Shown: positions 33,631-41,579, counted from the first letter of the stretch. The stretch is DNA of 41,579 nt from Treponema sp. (GCA_012838745.1 DUOS01000061.1:1-41579); one strand, 5' to 3'. Program-made: numbers and translations. The notes: a model not told the origin generated them from the sequence alone.

Positions 33631-35041
33631 AAAATCCTGCCGTTGTATAAATAATGAGTGAATCTTCTTCTACCCAGCCTTCTAAGGCAGAGGGAAGCCG
33701 AATATAGCACCAACTAGCAATTTGGTTAAGTACCACCGCAAGCGAGCCTTCGGGAATTGTGCTAATTACTGCTGCCGTTTGTTCTGGAATTTGCCGAAGG
33801 GGACCACTCTTGCAAACAGCAGCAGGTTTTAAGGCGTATGTGAATAAAGTAAAACAGACAACAAAACAAATAAAGAAACAAACAGTCACACACGCTACAA
33901 GAACCTTAAAAATTGTTGTGCAGGTTGCCGAGCGCTTTCTAAAAGGAAGTACAATCAATAACAAGATAACTGACGCTGCCAATGCAATGAAAACTAGTTG
34001 TATCCTGGGAAGTGAGGGAACTGGCATAGTCCCCGCAAAACCGAGAGCCGATTCTGCGTCTTTACGGATACTCCGATATTTCTTTGGAAAAAACGCAGTG
34101 TGCTCAAGATGGCGCAAAGCGGCTAAAGATTCAGCATAGCTTCCCGCATCCCAGCTGCTGACAACTGAGGCAACTTGAACTGCGGTGCTTTCACGCAGAG
34201 AATCAGGTGCCGGCACCACCAGTATGGGTGTTTCGTTATCAAAAACCGGAAGTGCCGATTCGCTAAAAGCTTCTACAATAAGTGCGGAAACAGAAGTATC
34301 AGATTCAAGGTGGATTGCTGGTAAAACGGTGCTCGTACTTCGCCGTGTTCCAGCAGTTGCAGTAGTACCGTCTCGGCTTCGGTATTCAAGGCGAGCGAAG
34401 GGAAACACCTGCTCCCCCGAAAAAAGCGGTGTCCACAGGAAAGCTGCTATTCCTTCCCAAGCACCAACGCTATCTACTGTTTTGGGCAGGGTTGGTGAAA
34501 GATTTTTAAGAAGGGCATTTTTTGGTGCAGGGCAATCTAAAGAAATGAGCTCATAAATATACCGTGCTTCTAATCGCAGAGATACTTCGCTTCCAATGCG
34601 AACGGGTTCTGAGGCTACTAAAACCCACCGAATTTCTCCGTTTCCTGCGGTATCTCGAACATGTGCGCGTATTTCCAGCGGAGCTAAGACCTCCTCTACG
34701 CCTTTGTAAGTTACAACAAACGGACCAAGGGAATAAGTTCCCGGGGTTTCAGCGAGCCATTCCTGAATAAAAACAACAGATTCTACACGATCTTCTAAAA
34801 AAAACGAGGGGTCCTTTTTACTTCTTTTTTCCTTCTGTGAGGAAACAAGAGAAAGAGCCTGAGGGATATTTTCGATAAATAGAGTTGTTTGCGCAGGACT
34901 AGCAGGAAACACTTGAATTTCTATAACGAGTGATTCTCCCGTGTAACAGTCTGTTACTGGAGCTACTAATTCAACTTGAAAAGCAACCGCTAAAACAGGC
35001 AGGAAAAGAATAATTGCAAGACAGACTATAATTCGCTTCAT
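33617..35041 (-). CDS. BatD-like membrane protein with C-terminal SH3-like domain
   Basis: 474 aa. Signal peptide 1-21 (ends AVAF). An outside-facing beta-rich region (about 22-270) starts QVELVAPVTDCYTGESLVIEIQV, the BatD/oxygen-tolerance pattern of binding-like Ig strands. A TPR-like helical patch (about 300-335) follows, then two membrane helices (about 342-362 and 372-398), then an SH3-like domain (about 404-468: VCKSGPLRQIP...IPEGSLAVVL...WCYIRLPSALEGWVEEDSL). Start ATG 35041; an in-frame ATG at 35095 lies inside the previous gene and would precede the signal peptide. Works with the adjacent BatA/BatB in the membrane. Confidence 0.85.
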   Translation of the reverse strand: MKRIIVCLAIILFLPVLAVAFQVELVAPVTDCYTGESLVIEIQVFPASPAQTTLFIENIPQALSLVSSQKEKRSKKDPSFFLEDRVESVVFIQEWLAETPGTYSLGPFVVTYKGVEEVLAPLEIRAHVRDTAGNGEIRWVLVASEPVRIGSEVSLRLEARYIYELISLDCPAPKNALLKNLSPTLPKTVDSVGAWEGIAAFLWTPLFSGEQVFPFARLEYRSRDGTTATAGTRRSTSTVLPAIHLESDTSVSALIVEAFSESALPVFDNETPILVVPAPDSLRESTAVQVASVVSSWDAGSYAESLAALRHLEHTAFFPKKYRSIRKDAESALGFAGTMPVPSLPRIQLVFIALAASVILLLIVLPFRKRSATCTTIFKVLVACVTVCFFICFVVCFTLFTYALKPAAVCKSGPLRQIPEQTAAVISTIPEGSLAVVLNQIASWCYIRLPSALEGWVEEDSLIIYTTAGFYGLW

Positions 35042-35043
35042 AC

Positions 35044-35691
35044 TCAATAATCTTCCACACCGTAAGCGGGTTGTTCCGCCTGCTGATTTTTCCATCGTTC
35101 CTGTTCCTTTCGTCGCACTAGATTAAACAGAATTTCTGACTCACCGCTTTTTTCATGGGTTTCACTCACTCCCGGTGGAGCTGTTGATCCACCAGACTCT
35201 CGCGTTAGCATACTACGATGGCATAATTCTAGATTTATTTTTGAGTCCATGGCAGAAGGATCCAGAGTAAGATTCTTTTTAAAGTAATCTGCCGCCTGTG
35301 TGTACTTTCCTTTACGATATGCTGCAATCCCAATCTGATACCATATTCCCGCAAGAATTTCTTCGGAAGTATTATCAGATATTTCTGCCAAACGAAGAAG
35401 AGCTGCATCATACTCTTCTTGAGCAAGATACGTTGCAGCAAGACCATACACCGCGTAATCACGTACAGCAAGATCACCTGCAATCTCTGCAGCCTCTGCG
35501 GCTTTAAGAAAGCTGGCAGTTGCACTATTCCAATCTTGGCGTGCCCAGGAAAAGACCCCGGAAAGAATGTTAAAACGGTCGGAGTTCCCAGAAGAGCACG
35601 ACACTAATAATGCTAAAAAAACAAGGAATAGCAGTTGAATTAAATTAAAGTGAAAGGTTGTGGATTTTCGTTTACTCACGACTTTTTCCAT
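35044..35691 (-). CDS. TPR lipoprotein of the Bat operon (BatC/BatE type)
   Basis: 215 aa. Lipoprotein signal: basic N-terminus, hydrophobic stretch and a lipobox LLVSC with the acylated Cys near residue 32. At least three TPR-like helix pairs follow (about 45-150), including ALLRLAEI and YTQAADYFKKNLTLDP. The C-terminus is charged and Pro/Ser-rich. Anchored to the periplasmic face and suited to protein binding. Overlaps batB by 16 bp, with GGGGGA before the ATG; ends 2 bp before batD starts. Confidence 0.88.
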   Translation of the reverse strand: MEKVVSKRKSTTFHFNLIQLLFLVFLALLVSCSSGNSDRFNILSGVFSWARQDWNSATASFLKAAEAAEIAGDLAVRDYAVYGLAATYLAQEEYDAALLRLAEISDNTSEEILAGIWYQIGIAAYRKGKYTQAADYFKKNLTLDPSAMDSKINLELCHRSMLTRESGGSTAPPGVSETHEKSGESEILFNLVRRKEQERWKNQQAEQPAYGVEDY

Positions 35692-36653
35692 ACGCTTCCC
35701 CCTATCGCCAATGCTAAAGAAAAAGACAAGAGCGCTCCAATCAAAAAGAGAGGATACCGTTTAACAATTTTTGCGGTATGAACTGTTTTTCTACCACTAA
35801 GGGAATCTGATTGTATCTGTGTGATAATTGAAAGTGCCGACCCCGGCTCTGATGCAAAAATATACCGGCTTTCCCCACCAGCAACTTGTGCTCCTTCTTT
35901 TAAAAGGCCTTCATTGAGCTGAGTACGGTGCATACGAGTTTTATCTGGACCAGGAAATGCATCAAGTTCAGCCCCGGATTTCGTACCAACACCGAGAGTT
36001 ATCAAGGTAATTCCTTTTGCCTTAAGCTCGGATGCGGCATCAGCAATAGAACCAGCTGTTTCTTCCCCATCGGAAAAAAGAAGAATATACCGTGAAGCTG
36101 CTTGTGCCGAAGGGAAGGCTTTTACAGCAGTATTCAATGCAGAGCCAGGAGAAGAACCAGGAACCGAAATCATATCGGGATTTGCAATACTGAGCATATC
36201 CATTAAAGCCCGCCGGTCAGTTGTAAGCGGGATGGAAAGAACTGCGTCCCCTTTAAATAAAACAAGGCCACAGGGAATACCCTGGAGTTCTTCGGCTAAA
36301 AGAGAAATATACTGAGCTGCAAAAGAGAGGCGGTCTGGTGAAATATCAGAAACAGTCATGCTTCGTGAAATATCCAATGCAAATATAATTGTTGAACCCT
36401 GTTCACGCACCAGTTCAAACCGTGTTCCCCACTGCGGCCCGGAAGCTGCGAGGGATAAGAAGACCCATGCAAGAGAAAATAAAATGGTACGAAAATATAT
36501 AGAAGCAGAAAAAAAGCGTCGACCTAGCCCTGTATGACCAGAAATTAACAACTGCTCACATATTCGCTTGAAACGATATATCACAAAAATAGCAGCAGGA
36601 ATTACAGCAAAAGTCGCAAGTAATACTAGAGGCCTTTCAAAATATTTATTCAT
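35676..36653 (-). CDS. batB: BatB-like von Willebrand A membrane protein
   Basis: 325 aa. Membrane helices near 8-26, 52-71 and at the C-terminus (about 300-320) flank a vWA domain with a metal site DISRS (94-98), a later SSPGSALNT and LFSDGEE. The MIDAS is complete enough to bind a divalent cation and a protein ligand. Start ATG 36653 overlaps the batA stop (ATGA); an ATG 12 codons upstream is inside batA. Paralogue of the preceding BatA. Exact role of Bat proteins (stress or oxygen tolerance, envelope) is not settled. Confidence 0.9.
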   Translation of the reverse strand: MNKYFERPLVLLATFAVIPAAIFVIYRFKRICEQLLISGHTGLGRRFFSASIYFRTILFSLAWVFLSLAASGPQWGTRFELVREQGSTIIFALDISRSMTVSDISPDRLSFAAQYISLLAEELQGIPCGLVLFKGDAVLSIPLTTDRRALMDMLSIANPDMISVPGSSPGSALNTAVKAFPSAQAASRYILLFSDGEETAGSIADAASELKAKGITLITLGVGTKSGAELDAFPGPDKTRMHRTQLNEGLLKEGAQVAGGESRYIFASEPGSALSIITQIQSDSLSGRKTVHTAKIVKRYPLFLIGALLSFSLALAIGGSVWKKS

Positions 36654-37651
36654 AAAACAGCCCCCATAAAAACTCGTCGAAATACCCAAGATACTGCAGC
36701 AAGAATGAGTGCAAAAATTAGAATATCATTAGCAAGAGACGTTTCAATCGTACGTGTCCAGGAAGATCGCACCACCGGAATTGAGCGGTCGAGGATATCG
36801 AAAATATCCTGAAGCCCTTTGCGGTCTTGCGCGGAAACGAAAGTGCCACCACCAGCGGTGGCTATGGCAATGAGGGCGGCTTCATTATAATCGGATTCAA
36901 GAACGCCTGAATAATGTGTTCCAGAAATTGGATCGAGATACTCAACCGGCACAGAACCCCGGGATCCTATTCCTAAGACGTACAAGTCTATTCCACGAGA
37001 AACAAGTAAGCGTGCAGCTGTTTCAGGATGAACTTCGCCGGCATTATTTTCGCCGTCGGTTATTAAAATCACCGTAGCAGGATTTTCGCTATAAGAAACA
37101 GTATGGGCAGCAGCAACGGTAATTCCCAGACCGAGGGCAGTCCCGTCACCAAACTCTCCTATGGTAAGCGCATCAAGGCGTTCAAGAAAAGTTTTATGAT
37201 CAGCAGTGGGGGGAACTAAAAGAGCCGCGGTGGAACCCAAGGCAGAAAGACCAAAGGCTGTGCCTGGTCTATCGGAAACAAAGGAACGGATATATTGACG
37301 ACCCGTTTCAAGACGGGTAAGCGTGTCCATATCCTTAGCCGCCATAGACGGGCTCACGTCAAGAACAAAGAGCACGGTATTTCCCGTACCAGAAAAAATA
37401 GATTCACGATGTATTTTTACCGGCCCAGCGAGGGCAAATATCACACAAAGAAAAGTCAAATATAGTGAAGAGATAGAAACTACGCGTAAAAAGCGAATCC
37501 AAGGGGAACGCCATACCAGTGGCTGGCCTCCCCAATCTCGAAGAATCAAAGGAAACGCCGGCTTGCTAAGCATTCCTGTTTTACGAAACCATAAAAAGAT
37601 TGGAATGAGAAAAAGCAGCAACAAACTTGCAGGGCGTTCAAGATATATCAT
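36650..37651 (-). CDS. batA: BatA-like von Willebrand A membrane protein
   Basis: 333 aa. N-terminal helices (about 6-22 and 55-76), a vWA domain with MIDAS DVSPS (98-102), GDGTALG and ITDGENN, and a C-terminal helix (about 308-327). The N-terminus (LERPASLLLLFLIPIFLWF) is the usual BatA/aerotolerance pattern. GGAGGATA is 12 nt before the ATG, within the previous gene. Fourth gene of the operon after moxR. Confidence 0.92.
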   Translation of the reverse strand: MIYLERPASLLLLFLIPIFLWFRKTGMLSKPAFPLILRDWGGQPLVWRSPWIRFLRVVSISSLYLTFLCVIFALAGPVKIHRESIFSGTGNTVLFVLDVSPSMAAKDMDTLTRLETGRQYIRSFVSDRPGTAFGLSALGSTAALLVPPTADHKTFLERLDALTIGEFGDGTALGLGITVAAAHTVSYSENPATVILITDGENNAGEVHPETAARLLVSRGIDLYVLGIGSRGSVPVEYLDPISGTHYSGVLESDYNEAALIAIATAGGGTFVSAQDRKGLQDIFDILDRSIPVVRSSWTRTIETSLANDILIFALILAAVSWVFRRVFMGAVL

Positions 37652-38564
37652 AGGTAGCTATATCCTCCAAAGTCCTCGAAAGCTCACGTACTGAATCAAG
37701 TAGCCCTTCTTGGGATACCCCAGTATCAAGCCCACCAAAGCGAGCCCGGTCGATTTGTGTAAACAGGTCGCGTATCATTCGTGAAGCGTGATCCCATTTT
37801 TTAGTGGCGGGGTGTTCAGTTATCGCAGGGTGCTCAACAACAACAGCAGCAAGTAGAGAAAGCTCTTTGCCCGTTGCAGCTACATAGGCGTCATCCTTTC
37901 CAGCAAAATACAACCCAAGGTAGCGTCTTAGGCTAAGAGAAAGCCGAGAAAACCACTGCGTACTATCCATTCTATGCCGCCGAGAAAGCATATTAAGCTC
38001 ACGAGAAAGAAATTTAACACGTCGGGCTACCCTTCTGCGGGCCGGACTAGAAATAAGCCATGTGCGGAACTTGCCTGATAAAAACCAAAGAAGCCCTGCT
38101 ACAAAAAAGAAAGCGATAATTCCACCATACAAAAGGTAGGTTGTTCCCGGAATAAGCAAGGGAGAGCGCGAGGGTGCGGGAGTCGTAATTCCATCGCGGT
38201 CTAGCAAGGATGCTATTGTTACCGTAGGCGGAATTATCTGATGATCCTCCACTGTAATAGGCGGTAATTCTAAACTCCCAGATTTCCAAGGAATAAACTG
38301 GATGCGTATCTCTGCATCACCTTCCCGGTACCGCACTCGTACTTCATCAATCCGTGCCGTATTGGTCTGGGGAATATCTTCTTTAGGCAAAAGCCGTTCA
38401 AAGCCCATTTCAAACATGGTGTTGGGAATTACCGCAGTAAAAGAAACTACCGCAGTATCTCCAACATACACATCTCGGGGAACAAGCACACCGGCGCTTG
38501 TTGTTTCGGCAAAGGTAAGCGTACAAAAAACAAGAAATACAAAGAATAAACACCACTGTTTCAT
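37638..38564 (-). CDS. Membrane protein of the Bat operon (DUF4381/BatD-N-like)
   Basis: 308 aa. Signal peptide 1-19, a beta-rich external region (about 25-130, VLVPRDVYVGDTAVVSF like a shortened BatD N-domain), one membrane helix (about 142-165) and a basic, helical cytoplasmic region. It occupies the slot between DUF58 and BatA where MoxR clusters often have a DUF4381-like protein. I cannot assign a reaction. GGAG 8-9 nt before the ATG; ATGA overlap with DUF58 gene. Confidence 0.78.
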   Translation of the reverse strand: MKQWCLFFVFLVFCTLTFAETTSAGVLVPRDVYVGDTAVVSFTAVIPNTMFEMGFERLLPKEDIPQTNTARIDEVRVRYREGDAEIRIQFIPWKSGSLELPPITVEDHQIIPPTVTIASLLDRDGITTPAPSRSPLLIPGTTYLLYGGIIAFFFVAGLLWFLSGKFRTWLISSPARRRVARRVKFLSRELNMLSRRHRMDSTQWFSRLSLSLRRYLGLYFAGKDDAYVAATGKELSLLAAVVVEHPAITEHPATKKWDHASRMIRDLFTQIDRARFGGLDTGVSQEGLLDSVRELSRTLEDIATYDIS

Positions 38565-39469
38565 ACGCCATCTCCAAGAAAAGTGGTATTCCTTGATGCA
38601 GATCGGCGTCGACCAGAAAAAAACTGGGTTAATACGGCGCCGGGGTCATCCTCAGTTGTCATTATTAAAGGAAAAGCTCCAAGGCGTAAACAGCGATATT
38701 CCCAGCGAGTAATTGATTCTTGCGCTTCCCTTTCCCAGTACGAACGAAAGGCTGGCGAACCAGTTGGATACTCTTCTTGATGGCCACTTTCTGGATCACG
38801 AAATGATAGATAGCCCGTATTCGGGAGAATAGAGTCGGAAGGAGAGGTAATACGAATGGCTAAAACGTCGTGGCGGCGAGAGAGTATGCCAAGGGATTTT
38901 TCATATCCTGCAGAGCGAAAGTCTGAAACAATAACCACTAAAGCCCGCGCACGAAGCACTCGGCTCGCTCCAGAAATCGCCGCAGAAAGCACTGAACCCT
39001 TCTCTATGCGCTTTCGCTGCTCAAGATCACTTAACAGGGAAAGAACATGATCGCGGCCTGTGCGTGGCTTAAACACTCGACCTACTGCGCCATCAAAAAC
39101 AACGGACCCAAAGGGGCTCGCATTATACTCCGAGGCAAAAGCTAAAAGTGCACAGGCTTCCAAAGCGGTTTCCTTTCTTGAAACGCCTGCGGTACCTGTA
39201 ATCATAGAAAGTGAATCATCAACAACTAAAAAAACAGTTAATTCTCTCTCTTCACGATATAACTTTATAAAGGGATTCCCCGTGCGAGCCGTTACGTTCC
39301 AATCTATAGAGCGGATATCATCGCCTGGTTCATATTCGCGAACACCGTCAAACTCCATACCACTTCCACGAAAACATGAACGGAATGCTCCCGTTCGCAT
39401 TCCCTCTGAAAGGGTAAAAGCGGAAAGTTTGAGATACCGGGCTTTTTCTGCAATTCTAGAAGTATCCAT
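38561..39469 (-). CDS. DUF58 (vWA-like) MoxR partner protein
   Basis: 302 aa. The DUF58 signature is clear: GSGMEFDGVREYEPGDDIRSIDWNVTAR (about 36-63, of which G..EF, GDD and IDWN are the conserved bases of the motif), then IKLYREERE and a vWA-like fold with VVDDSLSM near 88 as a MIDAS-like site. Cytoplasmic; expected to be a client or adaptor of the MoxR ATPase just upstream (6-bp gap). No good ribosome site, so translation may be coupled. Confidence 0.93.
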   Translation of the reverse strand: MDTSRIAEKARYLKLSAFTLSEGMRTGAFRSCFRGSGMEFDGVREYEPGDDIRSIDWNVTARTGNPFIKLYREERELTVFLVVDDSLSMITGTAGVSRKETALEACALLAFASEYNASPFGSVVFDGAVGRVFKPRTGRDHVLSLLSDLEQRKRIEKGSVLSAAISGASRVLRARALVVIVSDFRSAGYEKSLGILSRRHDVLAIRITSPSDSILPNTGYLSFRDPESGHQEEYPTGSPAFRSYWEREAQESITRWEYRCLRLGAFPLIMTTEDDPGAVLTQFFSGRRRSASRNTTFLGDGV

Positions 39470-39475
39470 AATGCG

Positions 39476-40483
39476 TTACGGCAGCGGCACAATAGCTAAA
39501 ATGAGATCTATAATTTCATCGGCGCTGAGGTTTTCTGCACCAGCCTCATAAGAAAGTACAAGCCGATGCCTGAGCACAGGATGAGCTACAGCCTTAATAT
39601 CTTCTGGAAGTACATATCCGCGCCCTTCAAACAAAGCATGAATTTTTGCAGTTTGACACAGAGCAATACTCGCTCGAGGAGACGCTCCAAAAGAAATATA
39701 TTTTATGTAGTCTTCTCTATTGCGTTTTTCGCTTCGAGCAGACTGAACAGGACGAGTTGCCGCAACCATTCGCACAATGTAGTCTATAAGTGATCCCTCA
39801 CAAGTAACTTTGCGAACATCTTTGCGAACAGACACTAAATCCTCTGCGGATATTACTTGTTTTTTAGAAAGAGCAGACCGGTCTCGGCTAGTGAGGGTAT
39901 CCGCCATAGCTACAATACGGCCTTCTTCTTCCATTGATGGATACGGCACATGAAGCTTAAACAGAAAACGATCAAGCTCCGCTTCGGGCAAGGTATATGT
40001 GCCTTCCTGCTCAATGGGATTTTGTGTAGCTAATACAAAGAAAGGATCAGGCAATATGTGAGTAACATCTCCAATAGTAACTTGCCCTTCTGCCATTGCT
40101 TCCAAAAGTGCAGATTGAACCTTAGCAGGTGCACGGTTAATTTCGTCGGCAAGCACTAAGTTTGCAAAAATAGGCCCTTTCCGTGCAGAAAACTCGGCCT
40201 TATCACGATTATAAATAAGGGTACCCACGAGATCTGCTGGTAGTAAATCTGGAGTAAACTGAATTCTTTTAAAAGTAAGTGCAGAAAGTTCTGCAAAAGT
40301 TTTTACGGCGAGTGTTTTTGCAAGCCCGGGGACTCCCTCCAAAAGGACATGGCCTCCCGCGATACAAGCAATTAAAATCCCGTCTACTAAGGATTCTTGG
40401 CCTACAATTGTTTCCGCCATAGCAGAACGAACTGCCTGTACGATTTGGAGACTTTTTTCAAAGTTTTCTTCCATTTTTTTCAT
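39476..40483 (-). CDS. moxR: MoxR-family AAA+ ATPase
   Basis: 335-aa AAA+ ATPase, likely a chaperone for vWA-domain partners. Walker A EGVPGLAKT (49-57), Walker B LVLADEIN (109-116), sensor 1 VLATQNPIEQEGTY near 150, and the MoxR-specific ISFGASPRASIAL near 268. GGGAG lies 6 nt before the ATG at 40483; a second ATG three codons on is less well placed. First gene of moxR-DUF58-DUF4381-like-batA-batB-TPR-batD-smr. Confidence 0.95.
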   Translation of the reverse strand: MKKMEENFEKSLQIVQAVRSAMAETIVGQESLVDGILIACIAGGHVLLEGVPGLAKTLAVKTFAELSALTFKRIQFTPDLLPADLVGTLIYNRDKAEFSARKGPIFANLVLADEINRAPAKVQSALLEAMAEGQVTIGDVTHILPDPFFVLATQNPIEQEGTYTLPEAELDRFLFKLHVPYPSMEEEGRIVAMADTLTSRDRSALSKKQVISAEDLVSVRKDVRKVTCEGSLIDYIVRMVAATRPVQSARSEKRNREDYIKYISFGASPRASIALCQTAKIHALFEGRGYVLPEDIKAVAHPVLRHRLVLSYEAGAENLSADEIIDLILAIVPLP

Positions 40484-40512
40484 TCTTTACTCCCGAAATT
40501 CCGGTTTTTTTT

Positions 40513-40541
40513 ATTGTACGCGGACAGTGATACATTGACAA
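40513..40541 (-). promoter_or_regulatory. moxR/bat operon promoter
   Basis: On the minus strand TTGTCA (40541-40536), 17-bp spacer, TACAAT (40518-40513), both 5 of 6 to consensus. The leader is about 23 nt and contains GGGAG. Its -35 overlaps the plus-strand -35 of the aminotransferase gene in TTGACAA. Confidence 0.65.
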
Positions 40542-40564
40542 CCAGGTACAAATCGTTGTATGGA
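40535..40564 (+). promoter_or_regulatory. Aminotransferase promoter, placed for a near-leaderless start
   Basis: TTGACA (40535-40540), 18 bp, TATGGA (40559-40564), then 8 nt to the ATG. The spacer and -10 hold an inverted repeat TACAA-ATCG-TTGTA (40547-40560). The only ribosome-site-like bases, GGAT, are within the -10 itself. Confidence 0.5.
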
Positions 40565-40572
40565 TAACTATC

Positions 40573-41579
40573 ATGGTTAACAACAATCGAACACATCCAC
40601 TTGCAGAAGAACTAAATGGTATCCTCGCCCAAACTCTGGCGGGGCGTTTTTTATCCGATCTTGGAACCCGTTTATATTTTCCTAAGGGTATAATAGCACA
40701 AAGTGGCGAAGCAAAGAAGTTTGGAAAAACTGCTAACGCGACTATTGGCATGGCAGTAAAAGATGGCGAGCCACTCATGCTGAGTGCATTACGCGACCAG
40801 CTCCCGAACTTTCAAGCACATGAAGCCGTTGCCTATGCTCCTACTGCCGGTAATGACCAGCTGAGATCCCTATGGCGAGATGCTATCATTAGAAAAAACC
40901 CATCGCTCAAAGATGCATCCTTTTCTCTGCCGGTACTCGTGCCTGGCCTCACCGCCGGGCTTTCCTATCTTTCGGATCTCTTCCTCGACGAACAAAGCAC
41001 CTTGCTCACAGGCGATCCAGCCTGGGACAACTATGTTCTCATCGTTGAAGCCCGGCGCAATTCCACCCTCAAGGGTTTCCCACTGTTCAAGGGAGACGGA
41101 TTTGATATCGAAGGTTTTGAAGCAACCATTAAGGAAGAAGCAAAAAGCGGTTCAATTCGAATTTTACTTAATTTCCCCCAAAACCCTGCAGGCTACACAC
41201 CAACCAAAACTGAATCAGCTCAACTTGTGCGTATCCTAGTAGACGCTGCAGAAGCAGGAACCGACATAATGGTTTGGTCTGATGATGCATATTTTGGGCT
41301 TGATTACGAAGAAGATATTGAACCAGAATCGCTCTTTGCTAAACTTGCCAATGCCCACGAACGTATTCTAGCCATAAAGATTGACGGACCCACCAAAGAA
41401 AACTATGTGTGGGGCCTCAGAATTGGTTTTATTACCTTTGCATCAAAAGGTATGACCAGCGAACACTACGATGCGCTCATTCGCAAACTAATGGGTGCAA
41501 TCCGTTCTTCAGTTTCCTGCTCGGCTACACCATCTCAAACCCTCATGCTTCACATGCTCGAACATAGCAAAATGGAACC
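40573..41579 (+). CDS. PLP-dependent aminotransferase, class I/II fold, 3' end missing
   Basis: The open frame runs off the window after 335 codons. Fold type I residues: G92/G93-region PTAGNDQLR, GDPAWDNY (148-154) for ring stacking, NFPQNPAGY (200-208, equivalent to PNNPTG), SDDAYFGL with D238 and Y240, the PLP lysine K275 in DGPTKEN, and R283 in GLRIGF. The DGPTKE lysine context differs from the usual SxSKxFG of aspartate aminotransferases. Amino-acid substrate not determined. Leader is minimal; see promoter. About 50-100 residues are probably missing. Confidence 0.9.
   Translation, partial: MVNNNRTHPLAEELNGILAQTLAGRFLSDLGTRLYFPKGIIAQSGEAKKFGKTANATIGMAVKDGEPLMLSALRDQLPNFQAHEAVAYAPTAGNDQLRSLWRDAIIRKNPSLKDASFSLPVLVPGLTAGLSYLSDLFLDEQSTLLTGDPAWDNYVLIVEARRNSTLKGFPLFKGDGFDIEGFEATIKEEAKSGSIRILLNFPQNPAGYTPTKTESAQLVRILVDAAEAGTDIMVWSDDAYFGLDYEEDIEPESLFAKLANAHERILAIKIDGPTKENYVWGLRIGFITFASKGMTSEHYDALIRKLMGAIRSSVSCSATPSQTLMLHMLEHSKME

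Noticed and set aside
40559-40579. Tiny frame MDNYHG overlapping the aminotransferase start
   Set aside because: Its ATG lies in the predicted -10 box, so it would not be on the transcript; six codons are expected by chance.

Overview
This 41.6-kb window looks like ordinary chromosome from a spirochaete, most likely of the Treponema group. I infer this from gene content only: a fused aroD-aroE, a MoxR/Bat cluster, a long (449 aa) acetate kinase, an Rnf operon, a kinase-less PASTA membrane protein and a barrel/Ig/OmpA surface protein. I see no rRNA, insertion sequence, phage gene, integrase or CRISPR array. Genes are tightly packed with many 4-bp ATGA/GTGA overlaps, and no gene-free stretch exceeds about 200 bp.

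Layout. 1-4.3 kb: tRNA-Cys (minus), then a plus-strand run of unknown protein, trxB, a GH3 glycosidase and a GNAT acetyltransferase, followed by a lone receiver domain. 4.7-8.2 kb (minus): unknown protein-proA-proB-proC, a complete glutamate-to-proline pathway. 8.3-13.1 kb (plus): def-fmt-PASTA protein-aroDE-rpiA. 13.1-19.6 kb (minus): rnfCDGEAB followed by era. 19.7-23.9 kb (plus): a 1357-aa outer-membrane/OmpA protein with eight Ig-like repeats and a strong terminator. 23.9-24.7 kb (minus): a methyltransferase with an in-frame pentapeptide repeat. 24.8-27.2 kb (plus): ackA and a PfkB-family kinase. 27.3-31.9 kb (plus): a REC-STAS-like-REC protein, a cytoplasmic hybrid kinase (PAS-HisKA-HATPase-REC-REC-HPt) and a PHP-family phosphatase. 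31.9-32.6 kb: divergent dksA-like gene and infA. 32.6-33.1 kb (minus): dnaJ-like gene. 33.1-40.5 kb (minus): moxR-DUF58-membrane protein-batA-batB-TPR lipoprotein-batD-smr. 40.6 kb to the end (plus): a PLP aminotransferase cut by the window edge.

How the genes work together. Rnf couples ferredoxin/NAD redox to an ion gradient, and acetate kinase makes ATP from acetyl phosphate, which suits a fermentative anaerobe. The 27-32 kb operon looks like a multistep phosphorelay feeding a receiver/STAS-like protein. The Bat operon pairs a MoxR AAA+ ATPase with von Willebrand A proteins in the cytoplasmic membrane.

Most noteworthy: (i) several first-in-operon genes (rnfC, def, the REC-STAS-REC gene, the aminotransferase, possibly the pro operon) have a promoter-like element ending only 5-8 nt before the ATG and no good Shine-Dalgarno, so they may be leaderless, whereas most internal operon genes have clear ribosome sites; (ii) RnfG has two tandem FMN-binding domains, each with a flavinylation-type Thr motif; (iii) the REC-STAS-REC architecture has a degenerate STAS phosphosite; (iv) BatD carries a C-terminal SH3-like domain; (v) moxR and the aminotransferase share one palindromic -35. 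I did not find an obvious new defence or mobile system.
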